Positions 35,425 through 44,908 of a DNA stretch of 50,741 nt are shown piece by piece. The notes under the pieces were generated by a model. The model had not been told where the DNA came from. It ran no database searches and was given only the letters and a program-made list of their open reading frames with translations. How positions within the stretch are numbered: the stretch's first letter is position 1; the number at the start of each line of letters is the position of its first letter. A program made the translations under genes and the position numbers. This stretch comes from Planctomycetota bacterium (lineage in GTDB: Bacteria > Planctomycetota > UBA1135 > UBA2386): contig JAEUHT010000021.1 of assembly GCA_016793265.1 (NCBI GenBank), positions 1 to 50,741 on the forward strand, given 5' to 3'.

Positions 35425-35451
35425 GCGGCCGCCAGCGCGGCGGTGCCGCCG

Positions 35452-35952
35452 CTACTCGAGTTCGAGCAGCACGGCGCCGCCGGCGACGGCTTCGCCGACC
35501 TTGCAGACCACCCGCGTGACCTTGCCGGCGGCCTCGGCGGTGAGCGGGTTCTGCATCTTCATGGCCTCGAGCACGACCAGCGTCTGGCCCTCTTCGACCG
35601 CGTCGCCGACCTTGACCCGCACGTCGATGACGATGCCGGGCATCGCCGCGTGCAGCTCCCGCTTGCCGCCGGCCTTGTGCCCGGCCACGGCGTGCGCGGC
35701 GCGTTCGCGCTCGTCCTCGCAGTGCAGCACGAAGCGCTCGCCGACCATCTGCAGCACGACCTGCTCGCGCTGCGCCTCGGCGACCACGTCGTAGCTGGTG
35801 CCGTCGACGACCAGCGAGAAGGCCCCGCCGTCGCCGACCAGCGCCAGGTCGACCTCGTGTACGACATCCCCACAGCGCGCGGTCAGCCGGCCGGCATGAC
35901 GCTGCAATTCGATCACCCGCTCCTCGTCACCGAGGCGCACGAAGTACTTCAT
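35452..35952 (-). CDS. Biotin carboxyl carrier protein of an acyl-CoA carboxylase
   Basis: A 166-residue protein whose C-terminal 75 residues form a biotinyl domain with the EAMKMQNPL motif; Lys132 is the biotin attachment site. The N-terminal half (MKYFVRLGDEERVIEL) resembles the linker and BT-type region of propionyl-CoA or 3-methylcrotonyl-CoA carboxylase alpha chains rather than a bacterial AccB with a Pro/Ala linker. It carries CO2 between the biotin carboxylase and the carboxyltransferase. Its ATG overlaps the accC stop by four bases, so the two form a split alpha chain, BC and carrier on separate polypeptides. The carboxyltransferase is probably the beta subunit encoded at about 42-43.5 kb. 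Confidence 0.88.
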   Translation of the reverse strand: MKYFVRLGDEERVIELQRHAGRLTARCGDVVHEVDLALVGDGGAFSLVVDGTSYDVVAEAQREQVVLQMVGERFVLHCEDERERAAHAVAGHKAGGKRELHAAMPGIVIDVRVKVGDAVEEGQTLVVLEAMKMQNPLTAEAAGKVTRVVCKVGEAVAGGAVLLELE

Positions 35953-37463
35953 GGCATCGTCCTCCGCAGTCGTTCGGTGCGCCCCAGCAGCGCCCAGCGC
36001 GGCGGCTGGTCGCCCTTGCCCGCGGCCGCTTCGACGGTGGCGCCGGCGCGCTCGGCGAGCAGGAAGCGGGTGGCCGCGGCGGCCAGCATCGCCAATTCGC
36101 GGTCGCGCGGCGCCGCGCGCTTCTCGATGCGATCGAGGATGCCGGTGTCGTAATCACCGGCGACGAACTCGGCGCTCTCGAGCGTGCGCTTGGCGACCGA
36201 CAACGACGTCGTCACGCCGACGATGCGCAGCTCGCGCAGCGCCCGCAGGCAGCGCGCGATCGCCTGTTCGCGGTCGGCGCCGTGCACGACGAGCTTGGCC
36301 AGCATGCTGTCGTAGAACGGCGTCACCTCCATGCCGCGGAACATCGCGCTGTCGAGCCGCACGCCGGGTCCGCCGGGCAGGTTGATGCGGGACACGGTGC
36401 CGAGCGAGGGGAAGTACTTGTCCGGGTCCTCGGCGTTGACGCGCACCTCGATGGCGTGGCCTCTTGGCTCCGGCACCGGCGACACCGGCAGGCCGGCGCC
36501 GACGCGGATCTGCTCGCGCACGAGGTCGACCCCGTAGCGCATCTCGGTGATCGGGTGCTCGACCTGGAGGCGCGTGTTCATCTCCATGAAGTAGAAGCGC
36601 CCCTCCGACCACAAGAACTCGACGGTGCCGGCGCCGACGTAACCTACCGACTTGGCGAGGTCGCAGGCGGCCTTGCTCATCGCCGCGCGCAGCTCCGGCG
36701 TCAGCGCCACACACGGCGACTCCTCGACCAGCTTCTGGTGGCGGCGCTGCACCGAGCACTCGCGTTCGCCGTAGCTGACGCAGTTGCCGTGTTTGTCCGC
36801 CATCACCTGGATCTCGACGTGGCGGGGCCTCGTGACGAACTTCTCGAGGTAGACGCGATCGTCGCCGAACGAGCTCCGCGCCTCGGCGCGCGCCAGCTCG
36901 AACGCCTCGATCAGCTGCCGCTCCTCGCGCACGATGCGGATGCCCTTGCCGCCGCCGCCGGCCGCGGCCTTCAGCATCACCGGGTAGCCGACCTGCTTCG
37001 CCGCGGCGACCAGGTGCGCGGCATCGACGTCCTCCTGCAGGCCGGGCACCAGCGGCACGCCCGCCTGCATCGCGCACTTGCGGGCCTCGACCTTGTCGCC
37101 CATCACCGTGATCGCGTGCGGCGGCGGGCCGAGGAACTCGACGCCCGCCTGCTTGCACGCCTCGGCCAGGTCCTCGTTCTCGCTGAGGAAGCCGTAGCCG
37201 GGGTGCAGCGCGTCACAGCCGGTGCGGCGCGCGGCGTCGATGACCTTCTGGATGTCGAGGTAGCTCTCGCTCGGCTTGTTGCCGCCGAGGGCGACGGCCT
37301 GGTCGGCGCGCCGCACGTGCAGCGCGGTGCGATCGGCGTCCGAGTAGACGGCGACGGTCTCGATGCCCATCTCCTGGGCGGTGCGGATCACGCGCAGCGC
37401 GATCTCGCCGCGGTTGGCGACCAGGATGCGGCGGAACAGCTTCGGTTTGCTCGGGTCTGACAT
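35949..37463 (-). CDS. accC: Biotin carboxylase subunit of acyl-CoA carboxylase
   Basis: A 504-residue biotin carboxylase: VANRGEIALRVIRTAQEMG at the start, HPGYGFLSEN, the glycine-rich ATP loop AAGGGGKG (residues about 167-174), RECSVQRRHQKLVEE, EMNTRLQVEHPITE and a C-terminal helical cap. It charges biotin with bicarbonate using ATP. About 50 residues longer than E. coli AccC, with an Ala-rich C-terminal extension, as in propionyl-CoA-type enzymes. The stop overlaps the carrier-protein ATG. The upstream gap of 134 bases is shared with the divergent nhaA gene. Whether it serves propionyl- or acetyl-CoA cannot be decided here, but the epimerase in the window favours propionyl-CoA. Confidence 0.9.
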   Translation of the reverse strand: MSDPSKPKLFRRILVANRGEIALRVIRTAQEMGIETVAVYSDADRTALHVRRADQAVALGGNKPSESYLDIQKVIDAARRTGCDALHPGYGFLSENEDLAEACKQAGVEFLGPPPHAITVMGDKVEARKCAMQAGVPLVPGLQEDVDAAHLVAAAKQVGYPVMLKAAAGGGGKGIRIVREERQLIEAFELARAEARSSFGDDRVYLEKFVTRPRHVEIQVMADKHGNCVSYGERECSVQRRHQKLVEESPCVALTPELRAAMSKAACDLAKSVGYVGAGTVEFLWSEGRFYFMEMNTRLQVEHPITEMRYGVDLVREQIRVGAGLPVSPVPEPRGHAIEVRVNAEDPDKYFPSLGTVSRINLPGGPGVRLDSAMFRGMEVTPFYDSMLAKLVVHGADREQAIARCLRALRELRIVGVTTSLSVAKRTLESAEFVAGDYDTGILDRIEKRAAPRDRELAMLAAAATRFLLAERAGATVEAAAGKGDQPPRWALLGRTERLRRTMP

Positions 37464-37597
37464 CCGGTTCTGGTGGCCGCGCTCGGGCGGCGGGGCGCGG
37501 AAGGCTAGCCAAGGGCCAGCCGCGATGCACTCGCAGCGTGTGCCGTCGCCCGGTTTCGGTTGGTGCCTCGCGCCGCACGGTCTACCGTCGGCACCCC

Positions 37598-38914
37598 ATG
37601 CACCACGCCGGTCCCGCCGACGAGTCGCTGTCCCCGCTGGCCAGGATGGTCCGCTCCGAGGCCTTCCCAGGCGTCCTGCTGATCGCTTGCACCCTGTTCG
37701 CGTTCGCCGCGGCCAACTCGCCGTGGTCGGCCGGCTGGCAGCACCTCTGGCACATCGACCTGTCCGTGCGGTTCGGCGAGTTCGCCATCGAACGCTCGTT
37801 GGCGCACTGGATCAACGACGGCCTGATGGTGCTGTTCTTCTTCTTCATCGGCCTGGAGATCAAACAGGAGGTGCTCGACGGCCAACTGCAGTCGCTGCGG
37901 CAGGCGGCGCTGCCGATCGCGGCCGCGATCGGCGGCATGGTGGTGCCGGCAGGCATCTACGCCGCCATCGCCGGCAGCACCCCCCACGCGGCCTCCGGCT
38001 GGGGCATCCCGATGGCGACCGACATCGCCTTCGCCCTCGGCGTGCTGGCGCTGCTCGGCCGCCGCGTGCCGGTCGGCCTCAAGGTCTTCCTGGCCTCGCT
38101 GGCGATCGCCGACGACCTCGGCGCCGTGCTGGTGATCGCCGTCTTCTACACCGACCACATCTCGTGGCCGCACCTCGGCGCCGGCGCCGCCGTGCTGCTG
38201 GTTTCGTTCGCCACCAGCCGGCTCGGTGTGCGCAAGACCTGGCCGTTCGTGATCTACGGCCTCCTCATGTGGGGGGTGTTCCTGCCGTCGGGAGTGCACG
38301 CGACCATCGCCGGGGTGCTGCTGGCGTTCACGATCCCGGCAAGGCGGCGGCTCGACGAGGTCGAGTTCTCGCGGCGCGGGCGCCAGTTGCTCGACGAGTT
38401 CGACCATGTCGGCGACCCCGACCCGCTGACGAACGCGCGGCAGCTCGCGGTGCTGCAGCAGTTGCAGCGGCACACCACCGACGTGCAGGCCCCGCTGCAG
38501 CGCATGATGCAAGGGCTGCACCCGTTGATCGCCCACCTCATCGTGCCGGTGTTCGCATTGGCGAACGCCGGGGTCGAGGTCGCCGGCGGCCTCGCCGCGA
38601 CCGCCGCCGAACCGGCGGCGCAGGGCGTGCTGTTCGGACTCCTGCTCGGCAAGCCGGCGGGCGTGCTGCTGGCGACCTTGCTGGCGCAGCGGGCGCTGCG
38701 CTGCGACCTTCCTCTGGGTGTGAGCTGGCGCCACGTCCACGGCGCCGCCTGGCTGGCCGGCATCGGCTTCACCATGTCGCTGTTCGTCAACAGCCTCGCC
38801 TTCCCCGCCGACAGCCCGAGCTACCGCGCGGCGAAGGTCGCGGTGCTGGCCGCCTCGTTCCTGGCCGGCGGCATCGGCTACCTGCTGCTGCAACGGCAGC
38901 AGCCGGCCGCCTGA
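37598..38914 (+). CDS. nhaA: Na+/H+ antiporter NhaA
   Basis: A 438-residue membrane protein with about 12 hydrophobic segments. The start at ATG 37598 removes an upstream Arg-rich stretch that would precede the cytoplasmic N-terminus. It keeps the family residues ATDIAFALG (Asp142) and LAIADDLGAVLVIAVFY (Asp172, Asp173), matching the ion-binding aspartates of E. coli NhaA, plus FFFFIGLEIKQE and WLAGIGFTMSLFV. It exchanges sodium for protons across the inner membrane. A hydrophilic stretch of about 70 residues (residues about 248-315, RRRLDEVEFSRRGRQLLDEF onward) interrupts the helices and is longer than in E. coli. Ordinary gene; no regulator such as nhaR is adjacent. Confidence 0.93.
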   Translation: MHHAGPADESLSPLARMVRSEAFPGVLLIACTLFAFAAANSPWSAGWQHLWHIDLSVRFGEFAIERSLAHWINDGLMVLFFFFIGLEIKQEVLDGQLQSLRQAALPIAAAIGGMVVPAGIYAAIAGSTPHAASGWGIPMATDIAFALGVLALLGRRVPVGLKVFLASLAIADDLGAVLVIAVFYTDHISWPHLGAGAAVLLVSFATSRLGVRKTWPFVIYGLLMWGVFLPSGVHATIAGVLLAFTIPARRRLDEVEFSRRGRQLLDEFDHVGDPDPLTNARQLAVLQQLQRHTTDVQAPLQRMMQGLHPLIAHLIVPVFALANAGVEVAGGLAATAAEPAAQGVLFGLLLGKPAGVLLATLLAQRALRCDLPLGVSWRHVHGAAWLAGIGFTMSLFVNSLAFPADSPSYRAAKVAVLAASFLAGGIGYLLLQRQQPAA

Positions 38915-38958
38915 GGCGCAGGCTTCGCCGCCGCCACGACAACGGGTAGAACGCGCGC

Positions 38959-40035
38959 ATGGCTCCCTTGCGCGTCCTCGTCGTCGGCTGCGGCAACATG
39001 GGCACCTCCCACGCCCGCGCCTACCACCGCCTGCCCGACTTCCAGCTCGTCGGCCTCGTCAGCCGCGGCGCCACCTCGCGCGACCGGCTGAGCCGGGAAC
39101 TCGGCGGCGTCACCACCTTCGCCGACTTCGAGCAGGCCTACGCCGCGACCAGGCCCGACGTGGTCTCGATCAACACCTACCCGGACACCCACGCGGCGAT
39201 CGCGCGCACGGCCCTGCGTGGCGGCTCGCACCTGTTCGTGGAGAAGCCGCTCGCCGAGACCGTCGCGGAGGCCGCCGAGATCGTGGCACTGGCGCGAGCC
39301 GCGCGGCGCAAGGTCGTGGTCGGCTACATCCTGCGCGTACACCCGGCCTGGCAGCGGTTCATCGCGGTGGCACAGACGCTCGGCAAGCCGCTGGTCATGC
39401 GCATGAACCTCAACCAGCAGAGCCGCGGCAAGGACTGGCGCACGCACAGGGCGCTGATGGACTCGATGTCGCCGATCGTCGACTGCGGCGTGCACTATGT
39501 CGACGTCATGTGCCAGATGACACGCAGCAAGCCGGTGCGCGTCTCGGCGATCCAGGCGCGGCTGTCGGACGAGCTGAAACCCGGCATGTACAACTACGGC
39601 CAGCTGCAGGTGACGTTCGCCGACGGTTCGGTCGGCTGGTACGAGGCTGGCTGGGGCCCGATGATGAGTGAGGTCGCCTACTTCGTGAAGGACGTCGTCG
39701 GCCCCAAGGGCTGCGTGTCGATCGTCGACCGCGGTGGTGAACGCGCGGACGGCAGCGCCGACGTCGGCTCGCACACTGCCACCAACTCGTTGCGGGTGCA
39801 CTGGCAGGACCGCGACGCCGCGGACGAGTTCGTCCGCGCCGACGAGTGGATCGACACCCAGGACGAACCCGACCACGACGGTCTGTGCCTGCGCGAGCAG
39901 CAGTTCCTGCTGCGCGCGATCCGCGAAGACCTCGACCTCACGGCGCACCTCGACGACGCTGTCGAGAGCCTGCGCATCGTGCTCGCCGCCGACCGCTCGG
40001 CGCGCGAAGGACGCACGATCGACCTGACCGGGTAG
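38959..40035 (+). CDS. Gfo/Idh/MocA family oxidoreductase
   Basis: A 358-residue NAD(P)-dependent oxidoreductase: Rossmann VLVVGCGNMGTSHARAYH, then the family EKP motif in GGSHLFVEKPLAETV, and a C-terminal alpha/beta domain with DCGVHYVDVMCQMT, whose His is the usual catalytic residue. Enzymes of this family oxidise, reduce or dehydrate sugars and cyclitols; planctomycetes hold many copies, and the substrate cannot be predicted. The start ATG at 38959 lies 44 bases after nhaA. No sugar-binding or transport gene is beside it. The 263-base stretch that follows holds two hairpins. Confidence 0.85.
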   Translation: MAPLRVLVVGCGNMGTSHARAYHRLPDFQLVGLVSRGATSRDRLSRELGGVTTFADFEQAYAATRPDVVSINTYPDTHAAIARTALRGGSHLFVEKPLAETVAEAAEIVALARAARRKVVVGYILRVHPAWQRFIAVAQTLGKPLVMRMNLNQQSRGKDWRTHRALMDSMSPIVDCGVHYVDVMCQMTRSKPVRVSAIQARLSDELKPGMYNYGQLQVTFADGSVGWYEAGWGPMMSEVAYFVKDVVGPKGCVSIVDRGGERADGSADVGSHTATNSLRVHWQDRDAADEFVRADEWIDTQDEPDHDGLCLREQQFLLRAIREDLDLTAHLDDAVESLRIVLAADRSAREGRTIDLTG

Positions 40036-40110
40036 GCCGCGGGCCTTGGCGGGCCCGGCGACCGCCACCCGGGTGCTGGCAAGGCGTCGCCAGCCGGCCA
40101 CTTCCGAAAA

Positions 40111-40154
40111 CCGGAGTGCAACGAATCTGCACCGGGCGTCAGAAAAGTCGCCCG
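40111..40154 (+). promoter_or_regulatory. Two tandem hairpins between Gfo/Idh and HExxH genes
   Basis: GTGCA (40116) pairs with TGCAC (40128) across a 7-base loop. Immediately after, CGGGCG (40133) pairs with CGCCCG (40149) around the AT-rich loop TCAGAAAAGT. They lie 76-119 bases after the oxidoreductase stop. No U-run follows, so they may be a leader structure for the HExxH gene rather than a terminator. The other bases of 40036-40298 show no gene. Confidence 0.3.
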
Positions 40155-40298
40155 GAATTGAGCTTCTGGGAACTGTATTGCGTTTGCAACGTCCACACTT
40201 CGCCCGTGGGATCGGGTCGACTGTCCGGCGGCGTGATCCCGGCCCCTCCCTGCGCGACGCTTCGCGCGCCCCCCTTGCAGCCCGATCGAGGTCCTGAG

Positions 40299-41939
40299 AT
40301 GCCCCCATCCCGCTTCCTCCCGTTCCCCTCCCTGTCCGCGGCCCTCACCATGCTCGCCGCGCTCGTCGCTCCGATGGTCTGCACGCAGGACCTCGCCGCG
40401 CAGAGCAAGGTGATGCTCGACAAGGAGATCAAGATCAAGGAGTGGGGCTACCAGTTCCGCCCGATCAAGGACTGGAACCCGATGCCCGCCGACCAGGACG
40501 ACCGCAAGACGGTCGGCCGCTGGAAGCTCGACCTGTCCGAGTTCGAGAAGCGCGGCAATTACGAAGCGCTCTCGGCCGGTCGTCACAACGAGCTGATGAT
40601 CGTGCGCATCCAGACGCAGGCGGAGACGCCGAGCGGCGCCAGCAGCAACAGCGGCAAGGAATCGGCCCTGCCGGCCGGCTGGGACAAGAAGCTCAACCCG
40701 AAGACGATCGAGGAGCTGATCGAGTCGCGCTGGGACGGCGCGTCCAAGCGCTGGCTGCGGCAGCCCCTGAAGGGCGGCAAGATGCCGGGCGAGATCCTCG
40801 ACTTCGGCTCCGGCGACGAGCACATCACCATCGGCATGTTCCGCCACATGGGCGTCGAGTGGGCGATGGTCTACGTCGCCTACGAGGAGAACTACTCGAA
40901 GACCTGGAAGGACATCTACATCAAGAGCATGCAGACCTTCAAGGTCACCGAGAAGGTCGACGACAAGGTCGTGCAGGCCAACAACAAGGACATCAGCAAG
41001 CTCGAAGGTGAGGAGAAGCGCGAGGCGCTGCACGCGAGCATCGCCGGCAACCCGGGCTGGTACTACATCGACACCAAGTACTACGTCTTCCTCAGCAACG
41101 CCAACCGCCAGTTCGTCGAGCGTCTGGCGAAGGACATCGAGGCCGTGCGCGAAGCGGTCTACATCCCCACCTTCAAGCCGCGCAACGAGAAGATCCCGCT
41201 GAGCCCCGTGCGCGTGTTCGCGACCCAGAGCGAATACCACCTGTTCGGCGGCCCTGGCGGCTCCGCCGGCTACTTCGCGCCGTCGAAGGGTGAGCTGGTG
41301 CTGTTCGAGAAGTTCGAGGACCAGTCCGCCACCAAGTCGCAGTCGGACTGCCGCTCGGTGATGTTCCACGAGGGCTTCCACCAGTACATCCACTTCGCGG
41401 TCGGCGACGTCTCCCCACACTCCTGGTTCAACGAGGGCCACGGCGACTACTTCGCCGGCCTGCAGGTCAGCAACGGCAAGGTGGCGTCGCGGGTCGAGCC
41501 GTTCGACTGGCGCGTGCGCTTCCTCAAGGACCACATGCAGGGCGGTCGCGACCTGATCCCGCTGCGCAGCCTGCTGCGATACCCGCAGAGCGAGTACTAC
41601 CAGAACCCCGGTCTCAAGTACTCGCAGGGCTGGGCGGTCATCTACTACCTGCGCCAGGTGACGAAGGACAAGGCGCAGCGTGAGGCCCTGGAGACCTACT
41701 TCAACTACCTCGCCGACAACGTCACGGCGTTCCGCGCCAAGAAGAAGAGTGAAGAGGGCGACGAGGACGACAAGCCGCGCGGCGAGCCGGTGCCCGGCAT
41801 CCCCGGCCTGCGCGTATTCGACTTCGAGAACCAAGCGGCCGTCGATCGCATCCTCTCGGAGGCCGTCGACAAGGCGTTCGCGACGATCGACCTCGAAGCG
41901 CTCGACGCCGAGCTGCGCGCCTGGATCAACAAGCTGTAG
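40299..41939 (+). CDS. Secreted HExxH (gluzincin-like) protein, DUF1570-like
   Basis: A 546-residue protein with a Sec signal peptide (residues 1-35). The N-terminal half is charged, Lys-rich and beta-containing, with no recognised domain. The C-terminal half contains FHEGFHQYIHF, giving His357, Glu358 and His361, and 18 residues later SWFNEGHGDYFAG with Glu379 as a likely third zinc ligand. This is the DUF1570-type peptidase pattern found in many planctomycete secreted proteins. Probably a periplasmic or secreted peptidase. The Lys/Glu-rich composition differs from the Ala/Arg-rich neighbours. It ends 54 bases before pccB on the opposite strand, with a strong palindrome between them. Confidence 0.75.
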   Translation: MPPSRFLPFPSLSAALTMLAALVAPMVCTQDLAAQSKVMLDKEIKIKEWGYQFRPIKDWNPMPADQDDRKTVGRWKLDLSEFEKRGNYEALSAGRHNELMIVRIQTQAETPSGASSNSGKESALPAGWDKKLNPKTIEELIESRWDGASKRWLRQPLKGGKMPGEILDFGSGDEHITIGMFRHMGVEWAMVYVAYEENYSKTWKDIYIKSMQTFKVTEKVDDKVVQANNKDISKLEGEEKREALHASIAGNPGWYYIDTKYYVFLSNANRQFVERLAKDIEAVREAVYIPTFKPRNEKIPLSPVRVFATQSEYHLFGGPGGSAGYFAPSKGELVLFEKFEDQSATKSQSDCRSVMFHEGFHQYIHFAVGDVSPHSWFNEGHGDYFAGLQVSNGKVASRVEPFDWRVRFLKDHMQGGRDLIPLRSLLRYPQSEYYQNPGLKYSQGWAVIYYLRQVTKDKAQREALETYFNYLADNVTAFRAKKKSEEGDEDDKPRGEPVPGIPGLRVFDFENQAAVDRILSEAVDKAFATIDLEALDAELRAWINKL

Positions 41940-41955
41940 GCGGCACGGCCCTGCC

Positions 41956-41977
41956 GGAGCCGCCCGCGGGCGGCTCC
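41956..41977. terminator. Perfect 22-bp palindrome between convergent genes
   Basis: An exact GC-only palindrome apart from one A/T pair per arm; each arm starts GGAGCCGCCCG. It lies exactly between the stops of the HExxH gene (+) and pccB (-), so it could stop transcription from both sides. No U-run flanks it, so Rho-independent action would rest on stem strength alone. Confidence 0.6.
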
Positions 41978-41993
41978 ACTCACGAGGGGCTGC

Positions 41994-43544
41994 TCACAAG
42001 GGGATGTTGCCGTGCTTCTTCGGCGGGTTGCTGTCGCGTTTGCTGCGCAGCAATTCGAGCGCCTGGATCAACATTGGGCGCGTGCGCCGCGGCTCGATGA
42101 CGTCGTCGACGTAGCCGCGCGCCGCGGCCATGTAGGGGTTGGCGAACTTCGCCTTGTAGTCGGCCACCAGCCGCTTCTCCTCCGCCAGCGGATCCGCAGC
42201 AGCCTGGATCTCACGGCGGAAGACGATCTTGGCGGCGCCCTCGGCGCCCATCACGGCGATCTCGGCCGTCGGCCAGGCGAGGTTGAGGTCGGCGCGCACG
42301 TGCTTGCTGTTCATCACGTCATAGGCGCCGCCATAGGCCTTGCGCGTGATGACGGTGATCTTGGGCACTGTCGCCTCACAGTAGGCGTAGAGCAGCTTGG
42401 CGCCGTGGGTGATGATGCCGCCCCACTCCTGGTCCTTGCCCGGCAGGAAGCCCGGCACGTCCTCGAAGGTGATCAGCGGGATGTTGAAGGCATCGCAGAA
42501 GCGGATGAAGCGCGCCCCCTTGAGGCTCGCCTTGATGTCGAGCACGCCGGCGAGGTGGTTCGGCTGATTGCCGACGATGCCGACGACACGACCGCCGAGG
42601 CGCGCGAAGCCGACGATCATGTTGCGGGCGAACCGGCCGTGGATCTCGAAGAACCGGCCGTCGTCGACGATGCGCTTGACCACCTGCCGCATGTCGTAGG
42701 GCTGGTCGCTGGACTGCGGCACCAGCGTGTCGAGCGACTCGTCCATGCGGTTCGGGTCGTCGCTGGTCGGCCGCGCCGGCGCGTCCTCGCCGTTGTTGAG
42801 CGGCAGGAAGGAGATCAGCTCGCGCAGCTGCATCAGGCAGGCGGCGTCGTCGGGCGCCGTCAGGTGGGCGACCCCGGAGATCTCGCTGTGCACACGCGCG
42901 CCGCCGAGTTCTTCGCTCGTGGTGTCTTCGTGCGTCACCGTCTTGACCACGTCGGGCCCGGTGATGTGCATGAAGCTGGTGCCCTCCACCATCAGCGTGA
43001 AATCGGTGATCGCGGGCGAGTAGACGGCGCCGCCGGCGCACGGCCCCATGATCGCGCTGATCTGCGGCACCACGCCGCTGGCGAGCGTATTGCGCAGGAA
43101 GATGTCGGCGTAGCCGCCGAGCGAGACGACACCCTCCTGGATGCGCGCGCCGCCCGAGTCGCACAGGCCGAGCATCGGCACGCCCATCTTCATCGACAGG
43201 TCCATCACCTTGCAGATCTTCGCCGCGTGCGTCTCCGACAGGCTGCCGCCGAAGACCGTGAAGTCCTGCGAGAACAGGTAGACCGGGCGGCCGTCGATGC
43301 GCGCGCTGCCGGTGACGACACCGTCGCCGAGGATCAGGTTCTTCTCGCTGCCCATGCCGAACTCGCGGCAACGGTGCGTGACGAAGCGATCGATCTCGAC
43401 GAACGTGCCCGGATCGACGAGCAGGTCGATGCGCTCGCGCGCGGTCAGCTTGCCCTTCTGGTGCTGGGCATCGATGCGGTCCTGGCCGCCGCCGAGCAGC
43501 GAGCGCTCGCGCAGCTCCTGCAGTTTCTGCATGGGGTCAGTCAT
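41994..43544 (-). CDS. pccB: Acyl-CoA carboxylase carboxyltransferase (beta) subunit
   Basis: A 516-residue decarboxylating/carboxyltransferase protein with both crotonase-like halves: [48 protein letters not shown], and in the second half [35 protein letters not shown] and [13 protein letters not shown]. The length and motifs match PccB (propionyl-CoA carboxylase beta, about 510). It transfers the carboxyl from carboxybiotin to the acyl-CoA. The start ATG at 43544 overlaps the last eight bases of the epimerase gene. It shares no operon with accC and the carrier protein but lies only about 5 kb from them in the same orientation. Confidence 0.93.
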   Translation of the reverse strand: MTDPMQKLQELRERSLLGGGQDRIDAQHQKGKLTARERIDLLVDPGTFVEIDRFVTHRCREFGMGSEKNLILGDGVVTGSARIDGRPVYLFSQDFTVFGGSLSETHAAKICKVMDLSMKMGVPMLGLCDSGGARIQEGVVSLGGYADIFLRNTLASGVVPQISAIMGPCAGGAVYSPAITDFTLMVEGTSFMHITGPDVVKTVTHEDTTSEELGGARVHSEISGVAHLTAPDDAACLMQLRELISFLPLNNGEDAPARPTSDDPNRMDESLDTLVPQSSDQPYDMRQVVKRIVDDGRFFEIHGRFARNMIVGFARLGGRVVGIVGNQPNHLAGVLDIKASLKGARFIRFCDAFNIPLITFEDVPGFLPGKDQEWGGIITHGAKLLYAYCEATVPKITVITRKAYGGAYDVMNSKHVRADLNLAWPTAEIAVMGAEGAAKIVFRREIQAAADPLAEEKRLVADYKAKFANPYMAAARGYVDDVIEPRRTRPMLIQALELLRSKRDSNPPKKHGNIPL

Positions 43545-43962
43545 GGTGTGGATCCTCGACCAGTTCGGCGAGCACGCCGCCCAGGTGCTTGGGGTGGACG
43601 AAGGCGACCTTGCAGCCGTGCGCGCCCGGGCGCGGGGCGTCGCTGAGCATCGGCGCGCCGGCGGCGGCCATGGCGCGGATCTTCTGCTGGCAGTCGCCGA
43701 CCTGGAACGCCAGGTGGTGGATGCCCGGGCCACGCTTCTGCAGGAACACGGCGATCGGCGACGTCGGCGACGTCGGCTCGAGCAGCTCGATGCGGGTGGT
43801 GCCAGCGCGCAGCACGGCGACCCGCACCTGCTCGGTCGGCACCTCGTCGACCGACTCCAGGGTCAGGCCGAGGTCGTTGGTCCAGCGTGGCAGCGCGTCC
43901 TTGAGGGAAGGCACGGCGATGCCGATGTGATGCAGGCCCTCGACGGGCGGTGTCTGGTCCAT
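43537..43962 (-). CDS. mce: Methylmalonyl-CoA epimerase
   Basis: A 141-residue vicinal-oxygen-chelate (glyoxalase-fold) protein. [16 protein letters not shown] starts the fold and [13 protein letters not shown] the second half, giving the metal-binding His residues. The rest reads [18 protein letters not shown], and [15 protein letters not shown] is the typical MCE ending with the conserved HP.H..G.L.E motif. It converts (S)- to (R)-methylmalonyl-CoA for the mutase. The length agrees with the family (about 135-150). It overlaps the start of pccB by eight bases, which strongly ties that carboxylase to propionyl-CoA. Divergent from mutM with 90 bases between starts. No mutase gene is in the window. 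Confidence 0.93.
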   Translation of the reverse strand: MDQTPPVEGLHHIGIAVPSLKDALPRWTNDLGLTLESVDEVPTEQVRVAVLRAGTTRIELLEPTSPTSPIAVFLQKRGPGIHHLAFQVGDCQQKIRAMAAAGAPMLSDAPRPGAHGCKVAFVHPKHLGGVLAELVEDPHHD

Positions 43963-44052
43963 TCCGAGCGTGATCCGTGGCCTTTGGCGGGGCGGCATGG
44001 TAGCGAAGCGACCCGCGCGCCGCAGCACTTCTCGGCCGGCGCGGTCGAACCC

Positions 44053-44892
44053 GTGCCCGAGCTCCCCGAAGTCGAGACCGTGCGCCGCGGCGCCGCCGCC
44101 CACCTGCCGGGCCGCCGGCTGCGGTCGCTGACGCTGCGCCGCCCCGACCTGCGCTGGCCGATGCCGGCCGCGGCGCTGCAGGCCCTGGTCGGCCGCCGTT
44201 GCCGCGCCGTCGACCGCCGCTCGAAGTACCTGCTGCTGGCCTTCGACGGCGACGCCGAGCCGGTCGCGCTCGTGCACCTCGGCATGACCGGGCGGCTGGT
44301 GGTCGAGGTGGTCACGGCGCGCGCCGCCCGCCCCGAGTACCGGCGGCACGAACACTGGCGTATGGACTTCGGCGACCGGCTGGTGCGTTTCGTCGACCCA
44401 CGGCGCTTCGGCGCCCTCGACGTCGCGCCGGCCGCGGCGCTGGCCCGGCACCCGCTGCTGCGCGAACTCGGTCGCGAGCCGCTGGAGCCCGGCTTCGACG
44501 GCGCCTTCCTGTTCGCGGCGACCCGCGGCCGCCGCAGTTCGATCAAGGCCAACCTGATGGACAGCCACCTGTTGGTCGGCGTCGGCAACATCTACGCCAG
44601 CGAAGCCTGCTGGCGGGCGCGAGTGCGACCGCGCCGGGCCGCCGGCTCGCTGCGCCGCGCCGAGTGCGCGGCGCTGACCGCTGCCGTGGTCGCCGTGCTG
44701 CAGGCGGCGATCGACGCTGGCGGCACTTCGTTCCGCGACTACGTCGGCGTGCACGAGGACGCCGGCTTCTTCGCCCGCGAGCTCGCCGTCTACGAACGCG
44801 AAGGCGAGCCGTGCCGGCGCTGCGGCGGGACGATCCGGCGCACGGTCGACGGCGGCCGCAGCACCTACTGGTGCGCTGGCTGCCAGGCGTGA
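44053..44892 (+). CDS. mutM: Formamidopyrimidine-DNA glycosylase
   Basis: A 279-residue Fpg/Nei protein. The GTG start gives MPELPEVETVRRG, so Pro2 becomes the N-terminal catalytic proline and Glu3 is kept. The conserved Lys is in RRSKYLLL, the H2TH region reads SSIKANLMDSHLLVGVGNIYASE, and the C-terminal zinc finger is CRRCGG with CAGCQ. The enzyme excises 8-oxoguanine and ring-opened purines from DNA by a beta,delta-elimination mechanism. The longer upstream frame is not needed: Pro must follow Met directly for activity, so the GTG at 44053 is decisive. It ends 16 bases before the convergent PDZ lipoprotein gene. Confidence 0.95.
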   Translation: MPELPEVETVRRGAAAHLPGRRLRSLTLRRPDLRWPMPAAALQALVGRRCRAVDRRSKYLLLAFDGDAEPVALVHLGMTGRLVVEVVTARAARPEYRRHEHWRMDFGDRLVRFVDPRRFGALDVAPAAALARHPLLRELGREPLEPGFDGAFLFAATRGRRSSIKANLMDSHLLVGVGNIYASEACWRARVRPRRAAGSLRRAECAALTAAVVAVLQAAIDAGGTSFRDYVGVHEDAGFFARELAVYEREGEPCRRCGGTIRRTVDGGRSTYWCAGCQA

Positions 44893-44908
44893 CGCCCCCC
44901 GAGCCCGT

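Noticed and set aside
40158..40181. TTGAGC followed by TATTGC as a promoter for the HExxH gene.
   Set aside because: The spacing is only 12 bases, too short for a sigma-70 promoter.
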